In this document: positions 10,999 through 23,300 of the stretch, piece after piece
Numbering within the stretch: the stretch's first letter is position 1
How the letters are laid out: each line of letters starts with the position of its first letter
DNA from: Arthrinium phaeospermum
Lineage: Eukaryota > Ascomycota > Sordariomycetes > Amphisphaeriales > Apiosporaceae
DNA length: 64,000 nt
Assembly: GCA_006503535.1 (NCBI GenBank)
Contig: QYRS01000006.1
Location: forward strand, 2,604,001-2,668,000
Direction: 5' to 3'
Made by a program: the position numbers and the translations under genes
The notes under the pieces: model-generated
Told to the model about the DNA's origin: nothing
The model's database searches: none
The model's input: only the letters and a program-made list of their open reading frames with translations

Positions 10999-12395
10999 AG
11001 TTCAGCCCTTGCCATCATGTCGCTATAAGCGTAGCGTACCATGCAGTTCGAAATGGGACTTTGCTCATCGTGATTTTACTCATTCGGCCAAGGAGCATGG
11101 TAGGCTCCGTCACTCACCATTCACCGAAGTAAGCTGTTGAGCTTCTACTGAGCTTCTGCTGGATGAGTTTCCCCAATCCTGATGCATCCATAATAGGGTT
11201 TGTATGCGATGAAAAGTTGTTGTTGTCAGAACAAAGTAAGGTTTCTCATAAGCCGCAATGCCTAGCGCACAGGCTGGCCAGGGGCTATGACTCGCCGCCT
11301 TGCAAAATAGCGGCCACTGGCCAAGGGCATGGAATCCGAACTCTAAAAGCCTCGATTGAGTAGGTAGTTTCGGTATCTCTCGTCAGCCTCGAAGTCAATA
11401 GTAGGTAAACATTTTTCCATGTAATTCGAGGGAGGCAGTGTCTCCTTTTCTACACTACATAATGATATACCTTAGGACAGAAAAGTCATGGTCCGTAGGG
11501 CTGACCACACAGGAGCATGCAAGAAACGTAATAAACCATGTAAGCACGGAGTGCGGAGTAATAAGCTCGCAAAGCATGATAGAGGCTCAGATACGGTGGA
11601 AATACGCCTTGCCAAGACTGCAGGTGCCTTGCCGACACATTGCTTATACTTACGGTGGCTACATGTATCTTTATCCCTGCCACATCCTCATTCATTCCGG
11701 CGACGCAACACCCCCTCAACCAAACATAGGTATTCAGCCCAACCAACAAACAAACACCGGCGGTGTTTGGTGCGCTTTTGTTTCGCCCGCGCCCGCATGC
11801 GGTGGGAGGTAACAACCCCGAAGTTGGAGACATGGGTTCCGCGGATATATAGCTGTTGCTTGCTCCAAAGTCAGCATTCCGCCAAGAAATCATTGTAGGA
11901 ATGAAGCTTAGCCCGGCCTATTGAATCCCTCAGCGGTATCCAAGGGTTTGCCTTACTACGCACCACCCCGCGTTGGAGGCCTTCGCTGTCTTCGCGATAA
12001 TGTAGTTGGATGATTGTCGCATGCGACACGGGCTGTTTATTTCTTTTCTCCGCTCTCCTTTACCCACCATGCAAGTTTGCTACATGTATCTAACTAAGCC
12101 TTCCCCCGTGAGCATCAACGGACTCCGAATGCGACAGTAATTAATTGATATGTCGCTTGCTTGACCTTGACTCACAGCCTACAACAAAGAAACTAAGAAA
12201 CGAAACTGCGGATGACGGACGTGGTATCTTAAAAAACACAGCCGGATACATGATACTGGACTAAGCGTCTTACCTCCCGTGTGACTATTAGCAATTTCGC
12301 CACATCAGCTTTCATCGGTGGTTTGAGTTGCACCACATCAATAGTCCGGAGACATTGTCGCCATCATCAAGATTTTCCATCGCCAAACGTAGCAA
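10999..12395. other. Intergenic
   Basis: No gene, repeat or RNA recognised. Overlapping frames around 11486-11898 on both strands have no motifs or conserved composition. Confidence 0.5.
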
Positions 12396-13529
12396 ATGGT
12401 TTCGTTGGCACTGTTGCGACGGTCGCCCAAGGGCGGGGGCGGCGGCCACGGCGGCGGCGGAGGAGGCCATGGCGGCAGCAGCGGGGGCGGCCAAGGTAGT
12501 AGCAGCAGCGCCAGCGGCAAGGGTGGTAGTACGAGCAGCAGCAGCAGTAGCAACACCAAGGGCGGCGGTGTCGTGGTCATCGGCGGTGGGGGCGGCGGCA
12601 ACCATCACCACGGGGGCGGCGGCGGCGGGTCTCACCTGCCGTGGTGGGCCATCTTCTTGATCGTCTACTTCACCATCTTCACCTTGCTGTTCACCATCGC
12701 GCTCATCTACTACTGCCGTAAAGGTGAGAAAACAGCAACACATGCCCCTTCATATGCTTACAAGCATAGAGGGAATAGGGAGATGGAAATGAAGTGAGCG
12801 GACTGCTGACCTATCCATACAGAACGCAAACACCAACGTGAGGGAAAGTCTTTTCGCCCTTGGCACGCCATATGGAAGGCTTTCTGCGTAGCTAGCGGCC
12901 TGTGGATCTTCATCTGGCTCTTCAAGCTCCTCCTTGAGGTGGTGAAGAAGAAGCGTGGTAGTAGCAGCCGCCAAAGCGCCCACAGCGGACCAGTATCCCG
13001 AGCCGGCGGCGGTGGGGCATACACCAAGGTCGACGAAGGCGATGGCAGCCATAACAATAACAACAACACAGCTTATAACTCCGTGGGGCTGACTTCTTGG
13101 CCCTCGGACACACAACGCGTCTTTGGTGGTGGCAGCAGCAGCAGCACCTCGCCATACGAGCCCATGGGCTACTCGGGCGCCACCTACGTGCCACCGCCGC
13201 CCCCTTCCCCCTCACATAATAACAACCCCCGAGGAGGGTTCTCCTCCCGACCGCCGGGCCACCAGCCGATCATCACGGGCCCCATCCAGCAAACCAGCGC
13301 CATCCCGCTCCCGCGGAGTCGCAGTCCCAGCCCGGCCCCGAGCAGCATCATGACGCTCAGTGACCCGCCTCCGTATTCGTACTTGGGGCCTCCCTCAGGC
13401 GGAGGCGCCATTTATGGCAACAATAGCAACAAGAATAGTGAAATGCGAGGTGGTGACACCGACCAATTATTGCAGAGGCCCGCGCCTTTGCCCCGATCCA
13501 GATCCCCGCAGCCGGGTAGCCGTTATTGA
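12396..13529 (+). CDS. Gly/His-rich two-span membrane protein, fungal hypothetical
   Basis: Exons 12396-12723 and 12823-13529 (99-nt intron with CTGAC branch) give 344 residues. Residues 12-78 are almost entirely Gly, Ser and His with several HH/HHH clusters. Two hydrophobic segments follow: WWAIFLIVYFTIFTLLFTIA (about 81-107) and, after a short basic linker spliced across the intron, WKAFCVASGLWIFIWLFKLL (about 124-146). The rest is a disordered tail rich in Ser, Pro, Asn and Gly, with SRSPSPAPSS and RSRSPQPGSRY motifs near the end. No enzyme motif is visible. The layout suggests a small integral membrane protein with cytosolic disordered ends; metal binding by the Gly/His region is only a thought. 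Family not recognised. Confidence 0.75.
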
Positions 13530-14205
13530 GACACGAGGGGAGGAGTTTTTGGTGTTATTTTTTCCGTTTTTAGATACCACTTAGTTCTGGATTATTATTT
13601 CGGTGTTGTTTCATTCGTTCGCTCTGATATCATACTTGCGTGTCGAGTTTCTGTTGATGAAGAAATTTCGTCCATCTATGGGAGGGCTTGAGGATAGCAG
13701 CCTACGATTTCTGAAGGTACGAGTGCGACGCAACCAATTCGTGCGCGTTGGGTCAGCGTTGGGTCTCGGTGGGTATAATGGTTCCTCGAAATAGTGTTAA
13801 CGGGTAACTTTATCACATCGCGCCCTCCTCGTGACTAAACAGGTGATATTGCGTGCCTGTATTTGAGACAGTAAGTGCACCCACACCCGAACGATCATAA
13901 GACAGTACATCTATCTCCGTGAGGTTCTTCCAGTTTCGATCGCCTCCAGCCGGTTATCTGGACTTGCAGCAGCGCCATTTGCGGGTATCTGTAAATGATG
14001 GAGGTTACACCTGATACTGTCGAGGAAACATGCTTGCTTGGCTTCTAGGATTGGAAAGGGTTGGTTCTGGCACCAAGCATTGTATCCAAGATGAGAAGAG
14101 GATAAGAGATGTTCTCAATTGGGTATGTGTTGCTTTGGCACAGGAACTTGAGGGAAGGAGGGAAGGGAGTGTGGGGGTGCATGGAGTTGATTGGGGTGCA
14201 TCTAA

Positions 14206-14272
14206 AAAATATACGAGCTACCCCTATTCCTGACCACCGAAAAACATCGGATAGGGGTAGCTCGTATATTTT
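14206..14272. repeat. Perfect 22-bp inverted repeat (hairpin)
   Basis: Arms 14206-14227 and 14251-14272 are exact reverse complements (AAAATATACGAGCTACCCCT and onward), with a 23-nt spacer. The spacer ends in a further 4-bp stem (CCGA...TCGG) stacked next to the main stem. No coding frame or TA-type duplication explains it. Confidence 0.8.
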
Positions 14273-14459
14273 GCTCCAACCCCCGGTGACCCGAACATCG
14301 ATGATGACTTGCCTTGGCACCAGATACCAGGGAACATGCCAATGATCATTCATGTAGAAACCATGATAGGATAGCGACACTTCCCATCTTGAACAAAGGC
14401 GGCCAAGTGTTGATACAGATGCTACGGAAAGCAGTCGTGATACCTCACGGCAGCCAACT

Positions 14460-14820
14460 ACATCGTCACTGCAACATGGCAGTGATGCTCTGCTTTCCGG
14501 AGGAGGTAGGGATGAACGAGGCGATGCCGCTTCCCCGCCCCGAGTGTTGGTTCGCCTTCGAGCCTGGCAAGCGATCCCTGGGGTGATTTGTAGTTCACCA
14601 CTCTGCCGCGGGCTAGTTTAGGGGCGATGCCGGTGCCAAAGCTGTTGTCGTCAAGGTTGAACATGACGTTGTCGAGTTGGTCTTGGTAGCCCTTGATGAA
14701 GTCCGCCCTCTGGCCCACAGCCTCGACCTTGGAAGTAGGTATGTAGTGTGCAGCGCCTCCTTCCCCCAGCGCTCTTCAACCACGATAGAAGGCATAGCTA
14801 CTGCTCGTGTCTGCCATTGC
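14460..14820 (-). pseudogene. Possible gene relic, unknown family
   Basis: On the minus strand protein-like pieces occur in shifting frames: AMPSIVVEERWG (about 14800-14765), then GQRADFIKGYQDQLDNVMFN and LDDNSFGTGIAPKLARGRVV (about 14716-14600), then in another frame GIASFIPTSSGKQSITAMLQ and a stop near 14475. Composition and amphipathic pattern look like former coding sequence. I do not recognise the family, and no complete frame remains. Confidence 0.35.
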
Positions 14821-15108
14821 CAACGCCCCTTCATCGCCGGTAACGACGATGACTTCTCCTACGATACGTACATGCGTCCTGCCGCAATGGTGGAACGGTA
14901 AGGAAATCTGTGAGCGAAGCGCATGGTTACCGTAGATACACGACGTCGACACGAACATGTGTGATCCTATTTGTCACGGCTTTAAGATAACCGTCCCGGA
15001 GCCTACACCACACAAGATAGTCAAATATCGTAAATATGGTCATATCATATCGGATTCGGCAGTCCATATGTCTACCTATTCTAGGCGCATAGCTAGCTGA
15101 TTGACCAT

Positions 15109-18100
15109 TTACTTCTTCTTGCCCTTTCCACCACCACCGCCCCTCTTCCCCTTGCTATCGCCACCACCGCCGCCGCCGCCGCCAGCGTGTCCACCAACCA
15201 CCATGACCCGCACCTTGCCGGCGGGGATGCAGTTGACAGCCTCCTCAGGCTTGATCGTCTTCATGAGCTCGACCTCGCGCGGCCACATGCGCTCCTTGTC
15301 CAGGCTCTTGTCGTCCAGCACGCCCCGCTTGGCCGAGACGGCCTTCCACGCCTCGAGCACCTCTTTGATGGCCTTGCCCTTCTTCTGGGATCCCGGCTGC
15401 AGCTTCACCTTGTACTTGAGACTGGGACCGATGGCGCCGTACGGCCCGCACACAGGAATTACCTCGAGTATCTCGTCGCCCGGCAACGGGATTCCCACGA
15501 GGTTGTCGAGATCCGTGACCTTCCCGGCCTCGTCGGCGTCGAGAACCTCGACCCCTTCCTCGAGCATCAACTTGCGGACCTCCTCGTGCTCAGCCGTTTC
15601 GCGCTGTTGTTTTTGGTGCTGAGCGCGGCGGCGCTCCTTGGCAAGCGCCTGAGCGGCTTCTTTTTCGGCCTTGGCTTTGGCTTCGGCCTCGGCCTTCTTA
15701 CGACCGGCCGTCGCGCCGATGAGGGCCTCGGCAGCAAGACGATCTTCTTCGTCTTGGTCGCGGTACTTCGCAGCAATCTTCTTGGCCTTGCCCTTTTTGC
15801 CTCGTTTTGGGGGCTGCTGCTTCGTCTGACCCTGGCCTTGGCCCTTGGTAGCAGGCGGTGGTCCCGACCCACTCGCTTCTTGCTCAGGGGTGTGCTCGGT
15901 TTCAGCATCCTCCTCATCTTGGTCATCGTCCTCCTTATTGTCTTCAGGTTGCGACGGACTGGCACCCCCTTCTACCACATCCTTCTCCAGGGTCGTCTCC
16001 TCTACGGATAGGTTGTTCATTTGCTCTTCAGGGGCGGATTCCTCGGGTGTTGGCTCCTCGTCCTCCTCGTCATCATTGTCTCCAGTCTGGCCGGCGGACT
16101 GAAGAGGATTTTGTCTTTGCTGGTTGTCTCCATCTTGTGCATTCGTTTCTTCGTCATCCTCTTCATCATCCTGTCCGTTGTCACTCTGAGTCGGCGTGGT
16201 GGCCTCCGTATTAGTTGGCAGTGTCGATGTCCTAGATTCCGCGCTCATCGCCACGCTAGACGACGCGACGGACGCCGTCTCTACAGAGGTTCCGAGTCTG
16301 TGCTTCACATGTTTCGCCTTGCTCTCCTCGCTGATCTTGAACATTAGACCGAATCCGAGGATAAGCTGCGCTGGCGGTAAGAAGTTCTTTCTTCCTCGGA
16401 CCATGAAGCTACCCGTGGGCAAGAACTCTCCAGTTGGTGCCGACTTGGACACTTGTTCGGCATCGACCCAGTAGGCAGCAGCGCCCGCTTTCGAATCCCA
16501 AGCGTTGGATGCAGAGACTGCGAGGTTACCGGCTTGCGACAAAGTCGAGGGCGGTATAGGCGCATCTGGCGTTTGCGGGTTGTTCTTGATAATCACAGAG
16601 GGCGCGCCATTTAGATCGGCGTGCACGTAGATGTCTCCCTTCTTCAAGTACCGCCTGTACAGCATTTCGTTTTGGGAAGCATCCTTTCCGGCCAGCACGA
16701 GGTAGCCATCTGATGAGAGGAACCATATGAACTTTTCGAACCACATCTGCCGTCTGACGACGTGCAGAAGCGGTTTCTCTTGCTTCAAACCCTTCTTCAG
16801 CTCTGCGGCGATCTTCTGCTCTGCGTTCTTCAACGCAACTACCGACTGTGCTGCCGTCTTCTGCTCCTTGACTACAGCCGTTTTCCGCTCGTCGTAGTAC
16901 TCTCTAGCGTTGACCCATGGTGACACGCCCAGATTAATGTCCACTTGAAGTCGTTGGGATTTCTCTTTGGCGTCGTTTCCTGCGTCGTCATCAGATTCAG
17001 AGTCATCGCTGTCGTAGTTTTCATCCATGTCGGCATCCTCTTCAGCTTCCCCGAGCAACAAGGTGATGGTGTTCTCAGATAGCTTCAAAGGCATTGCTAT
17101 AATCTCGGCGACAGGGTTGCCACGGCGGCGCTCTCGTTCGATTAGTTTTCCGATGTCGACCCAGTCCATGCCCTGCGCGATCAGGCCATTGACAGCGTCC
17201 ATGGCTTCTTGCACTCGCTCGACGTTTGCCTCTATAGCTCCCGCCTTCCGGACGTTGAGCTGTTGCGTCTGCTTCAGGCCCTCTATCCTCTTGTTCTGGT
17301 CTGCCCTAGCCGCCTCCAACTTCTGCTTGGCAGCAGCTTCTCTCTCGGATAGTTTTGATTCAAGCCTCTGGCCTTCAATGGAAGAGAAGAACTCGTCCAC
17401 CATCTTGTTGAAATTCTCAAAGGAGACAACCGTGTAGGCAGGGTCTTCTTCGAATTGTTGCGGGAGGAAAGGGTGGAAGTCCTCGTACAACAGTCCCTTC
17501 GCTTTATCCTGCGATTCTGTACCTGCCTCTGTCGATACTTCCTCCGGGGCGCCGGGCCTTTTCTTCGCAAATATGTAACCCTTGCATAGCGCGGAGCTCG
17601 TAATGTCGCCCACGATTTTGCGGGCTTCCTGCAAAGAACGGAAAAGGTGCTCCAGTAGTTCTTCATTCTCCAACACAGCAGCCGGTTGGGACGTCGAGTC
17701 GAAGTTGGTGACCTTGAAGACATGGTCCACAAGAATAGGGGGAATCTCCTGAATAGTCGTGGCGAGCCCCTTGCGTAACTCGTCGCCCGGCTTCTTCTTC
17801 ATCTTCTTCCCAGACGCCGCGGCTACGGCGGCCTTCTCAATGGTCGTCTGCAGGGCCGCTCGCACCCGCTCCTTCGTGAGCTCGGGAACGCCGCCGTAAT
17901 TCTGCCGGTTGTCCAGGGAGTACGGCAAGCCGGGTCGCTGGGGCTCCTGGCCCTCACCTTCGGGTACATGGCGGAGCAAGGTGATGATCTTGAGCTCGTT
18001 GTCGGTGAGGATGACGTTGCCGCTGGCGAAGAACTCGAGGTAGAGCCGGTAGAGGCCGTCGCTGAACTGGAACTCGATGATGCGGTCAGTGCCGATCTGC

Positions 18101-18442
18101 GAGATCTTGGTCACGCGCCGCGTTTTGAGGGCCTTGCGCAGTTTCTGCACGAAGACGGAGGGGGCCGCCGCCGTGGTCCGCGCGAAGTCTGTGAGATGGC
18201 ATCGGAACCCGGAGTCGATCAGTAGCTGCTTCTTGTCTTCAGGCTTGGCGAACTTGAGCAGCAGGATCTTGGAGGAGAGGTCGTAGATGTTGGACAGTCG
18301 CAGCGAGACCAAGCTCGTCGAGAGCTCATGCGCAATGACCTAAGATGGCAAGCAAATGTTAGCGATTGCCTTGGGTGGGCGGCTCTCTTTGAGCAGGATT
18401 CCGACATACCTTGACGTCCAAAGACGAGAAACGCTGCTTCAT
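15109..18442 (-). CDS. rqc2: Rqc2/Tae2 (NEMF), ribosome quality control factor
   Basis: Exon 1 is only 33 nt (18442-18410, MKQRFSSLDVK). An intron of 70 nt (GTATGT to CTTAG) leads to exon 2, 18339-15109, for 1087 residues in all. Rqc2 binds stalled 60S subunits with peptidyl-tRNA, recruits the Ltn1 ligase and drives CAT-tail (Ala/Thr) addition; it acts in the cytosol. The NFACT-N domain carries the expected Asp9 (in exon 1) and an Asp-Arg pair at 96-97 (GTDRIIEF). A coiled-coil region follows (about 310-420). The NFACT-R/DUF814 domain is around 530-660 (RRQMWFEKFIWFLSSDGYLV, GDIYVHADLNGAPSVIIKN). A long acidic linker (EDDEEDEE runs) comes next, then NFACT-C near residue 975 (PVCGPYGAIGPSLKYKVKL). 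The end is a Gly-rich basic tail. Full length for a fungal member. Confidence 0.95.
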
Positions 18443-20331
18443 ATTCACAGATTTGCAGCGATTTGGGGGTTATTTCGCAGGTATTGATATTGGTCAAGTC
18501 GGGATTTCAGTCGCATATCCAGAGGTTCGTCAGCAAATTCGCAAATCGCGGGGCAAAAACGAGGCACGGCCATGACACATTCACTCCGCCGACATTGAAT
18601 AACGTGGGGCAACACAATGGAGCTCTTTCAAGCCCGGCCTGACGTCACTTATAAAGTGCCAGTTTGAGTGAGAAACACCACGTGTGGTTGAGACTTTCTA
18701 GATATAAATGGCTTCATTAACAACTGTCTGTGGTTCAGTCTGGACTCTTGAAATATCGTTAAAATCAAGTTGTGCTTGCAACTTTGGCGTTTCCAGCCCC
18801 AACGCCTGGTGAACCCCAACGGCATATTGATGCCCGGTAATGCCTTTGCATGGAACCCAACATTCGCCCATTTAAGAGACGAGCTTGAACAAACACATAA
18901 GGTACCTACCTACCAAAGGTGTAACACACTGACAATGGCCGACAAAGCAGCACGGGTGTCCAGGTCTGGCTACGGAGTAAGTAATATAGCTTACAGCACA
19001 CCATCGCATTACAAACTCCTCAGTCGCGTACTACTACAACTAGACGTGGCAGCGGCCGCCTTACCAAACCCGATCTTTCAGTGGCTACGGCCAATAGTCG
19101 AGTGATGCCAGCCATACCATACTGGGCACTAGGCACCCAATGGGCTCAATGCATTGGATTTCCGATCTGGCACCTGGGCGATACGGCCCATGGGCTTGGG
19201 GCATCCAAGATCTCCCTGGGTCAAAGTGGACAAGGAAACCCCCTTCTTGCGGAGAAGCTGAAGGGGGAGAGGGAGCTATACTCGGATCGATTGCGACTCG
19301 CAGAAAGTCGACTGGGATGGATGACGAATGGCTTCGAGCTCATCCACTTCAATCCATCAATCGGATACTGTAGCAGATCGTTGCTTTTTAGAACATGACT
19401 TGTTTGATTTCAGAGGCGCTTTCATAGAGCGGTGTACCGTAATTGCTTGCTGTTTGTTCAGCTGTGTCTGGCCTAAGGGACGCGGAACGCTCCTAGTAGA
19501 CCGTTGGGTATGTGTAGATAGGAACTGATCACCCGCTACAGCTGTGAATAGGCCAGGTCAGTTCAGGTCGGGTCAACATGTGACGAATGCTCTATTTCGT
19601 TCGGACACGGTGCAAGCTGGCCAGATCAAAAATGGGGGTTGGTCCGGATAGGTTCGTTCCTTCTGGTGTGTGCCAAGTGCCAAGCAAGACAGTGTCCACT
19701 CTGCTCACCCTCCACCAAGTATCTCCACTTCTCTCCTCTCTGATGATCGTAAAACTAGAGGCCCGACTCCCGAGGTTCTGTTCCTGTCCTGTTTCTCTGC
19801 TGGCTCCGCATCTGGCCTAGACAGCTCCTCCTCTTTTCCCGGTTGTCCTAGCAACAAACTCGTTTGGTCAGGGGTTTCCGGTGGAGCTTAAGGTTCTTTC
19901 CAAGCTTATACCAGTAGTACGTAGTAAGAGGTAGTCGTAAGTTCCGTCGGCTTTTTCTAATCGAAAAACCGGTCGTTTCTTATTTGTCCGACCAGAGAAG
20001 ACGCCCGAGCGAGCATCGTAAGCTGGCTGAGGGAGATTTTAATGCAAGCAATTGATGGATGGGGACCGTTTTTCTGGGTCAGTGGGAATTGGAGCGAATA
20101 ACTACGTATATATTCCGAAAACATGATCGTACATCGGCATATGTAGCAAAAAGATCTTTCTGGGCAGGCCTGGGCAGTACTGGGGAGAACACGACATGCG
20201 ACTTCAGCTGCAGTGGTGTTGCTGAGGCGTGCATAAGTCGCGCCCGTACAGCTGCAGTAGCCCAATCGAAGGGCTCCACGAGCGGACGCGTACATGGAAG
20301 CTGCTTTCTGACCACCTGCAAGGTGAAGGCC
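18443..20331. other. Intergenic, left flank of the RIP element
   Basis: Normal base composition, no supported gene. Upstream region of rqc2 at its left end; its right end abuts the putative target duplication of the transposon. Confidence 0.55.
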
Positions 20332-20391
20332 AAATGTACCGCAAGCCTTGTGCGGCCGTAGGCGACTTCTTATACGGCCGTACCTTAACCG
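20332..20391 (+). repeat. Left target duplication and terminal inverted repeat
   Basis: AAATGTAC at 20332-20339, then the 52-bp TIR 20340-20391 beginning CGCAAGCCTTGTGCGGCCGT. Differences from the right copy are two C-to-T and one G-to-A change on this strand, all RIP-type transitions. Confidence 0.85.
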
Positions 20392-23300
20392 TATACGGTA
20401 GGAGAAATAATATTATTTTATTAATATATTTATAGGAATAGTTACGATAAAAAATATATACTTAATTTATATAAGGATATAAATAACGCGTTAAACGCGC
20501 TTTTTAATTTTATTATTACCTTTAAAATAATAATATTATTATTAATATTATTAATATTATTACCGACGATAATTTTATTAACCTTCCCCTTATATACTTA
20601 TTTCGATAATAATATATTTAAAAAAGCTTAACTTACCCTTAATTTTATTATTATTACTATTTAATCGGTTACTATACGCGTTAAATTTACCCTTTAAAAA
20701 AGGGTATTAAATAAAAAAAATATTAACGGCTATATTTATCGATATAAATTAATTTATTTAAAAAAAAATTTAACGACACCCTTTAAAATTAATAAAGATT
20801 ATAATAATTTAAATAATAAATAACGTATTATATTAATTTTTATTACTTAATATATATAAAAAAAAAAGTTAAATAAATATTAAAATAACGATTTATAACG
20901 ATTTAATTATTAATATTTTAAACCGATTAAAGAACGTTTATTAAAACCGTATAATATATATAATTATAAATTATTTATTTTTAATAAAACTTATTAATTA
21001 ATAATTAATTAATAAACTAATATTATATTAATTATATAAAGTATTATTATAACCTTAAATATTAATTAAAAATTAATTACATTTAATATCGCTAATTAAA
21101 TAAAATTAACGTTTTTAAAATTTATAATTATATTAAAAAATATAAAAAACGTATTAATATAAAATTATTAAAAAAAGTATATATTATTAACGACGGTATA
21201 CTTCCTTTTAATATTAAAAGAATTAAAAAAAGCCGACAATATTTAATATATAATTAAATATAAATTAATAATTTAAAAAGTTATATTTAATATATTTTTT
21301 AAATTTATAAATAATATATTAATTTTTTAAAAAAAAACTTAAAATTCCTTTTTATTAATAATATTTATAAAATTAATAAATTAATTATTTTTTAATATAA
21401 ATAATAACTATTAATATATTTAAAAATTAAATTTAATATACCTTTATATTAAATTTTTAACGTTTTTTTATTTAATAATATAATTTTAATTACTTAAACT
21501 TTTATTAATTATAAAAAAAAAGTTATATATATAAATATTAAAATAATTAAAAACGTATATAAAAAAATACATTAATTTTATTTATAATAAAGTTACGAAA
21601 AATTTAAACCGAGCCGATTAATATTATAAATTATAAATATTTATTAATAATTTTAATATCGATTTTAAAAAAATAACTCGTTATATTTTTCTGAATATTA
21701 TTAAATATTAACTTTATATATATATATTAAAAACATTTTATAATATTAAAAAAAAAAATATAATTCACTTTTTAAGAGTATAATTATCGATAAACGTAAT
21801 AATAATATTAATAATAAAGATTTAAACTTAAATAATAACGAATTTAATAATTTTTATTTAAAAAAATTAATAAATAAAGTATTTAATAAAAATTAAATAA
21901 ATATATTTAATTATTTATAATAATAAAAAATATATCGACGATTTTATTAATTAAAATAATACCTTTATTAAACTTAATAACTTTATAAAAAAACGTTAAT
22001 ATTAATTATAAATCCGAATTTTATTAAATTTATACTTATTAATTTTAATTAAATATATTAATAACGCCGATAATATCTTATTAATTTAATAACGATATAT
22101 ATATCGATAAAAAATAATAGTTTTAATAAAAATAAAATATTTTATAAAAAAAATTCTTTAAATAAAATAATTATAAAAGTTTAATTATTATATTTTAAAA
22201 AATATTATATTTTATATATTAATTAAATTATAAAATACGCTATTAAACGTTATTATAATTATAATATTTATAATATCGATTATATTAAAGTATTATACCG
22301 AATAATTAAAAAGTATTTAAAAAATTAATTTACGTTATTTTTAAATTTATTTTTATTATATTTATTATTTAAAAGAGAGTAAAATAAATTTTAATAGCTT
22401 AATTAATAAAAGAAAAAACCTAAATTTTTTCTTATTTAAAAAAGTTTAATTTTTTTTATAATATAAATATAATATAAATTTTTATATATTTAAATTAATT
22501 TATAACCGATTTATAATTATAATAAATAATAAGAAAGTTTAAAATTATTTATTTAAATATATAAATAATTTTATATAAATTCGGATTATTATTCTTATTT
22601 TATTAAAAAGCTATTTAAATTAATTATTAATTAAAAATAAAGTTAATTAATATATATTAATATATTTATAAAAATATAAAATATATTATTACGTTTTTAT
22701 TATATATTTATTATTATTTCTAATTAATATATTAAAAAACCGCCGTTTATAATATAAATAAAACTTTTATATTTAATTAATAAAATAACGTAATAAAAAT
22801 ATATCGACGCCTTTAATAATATAAGCGTATAATTAATAACTATATTAAAAAACTTAACTATAATATAAATATAATCCGATTAAATTTCTTATTATAATAT
22901 ATTAAATAACGCGTATTAATACTTTAAAACGTTATAATTTTTTTTATAATATTATTATATTATATAAAATATGTAAATTTATTTAATTTATATAATAAAA
23001 TATACCGGCTTTATAATAATTAAATAATAATTATTTTTTATTTATATTTATTATTATTAGGTTATAATTTTATCGTTATAATATAATATATATATAATAA
23101 ATATATTAAATATTAAAATTAAAATAGAATTAATATTAATTATTAAAATAATAAAAATATATCGATTATTAAAATAATAAAAGTAATACCGGCTATTTAA
23201 ATAATAAAAATAGTAACGATTATTTAATTAATAAAAAATAATAATTAATAAATTAATAATATAATATTAATAAATATATTAATAAATATAATATTAATAA

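Larger units (their letters stand above)
13530..15108. other. Intergenic with hairpin and gene relic
   Basis: Holds the perfect inverted repeat at 14206-14272 and a doubtful minus-strand gene relic at about 14460-14820. Nothing else supported. Confidence 0.5.

Noticed and set aside
11486..11898. Overlapping 135- and 136-residue frames on opposite strands
   Set aside because: Neither has motifs, codon bias or splice signals; they look like chance openings.
15187..16011. Plus-strand 274-residue Leu-rich frame over rqc2
   Set aside because: Arises from complementing the acidic/Gly-rich linker and tail of Rqc2; no start context or motif of its own.
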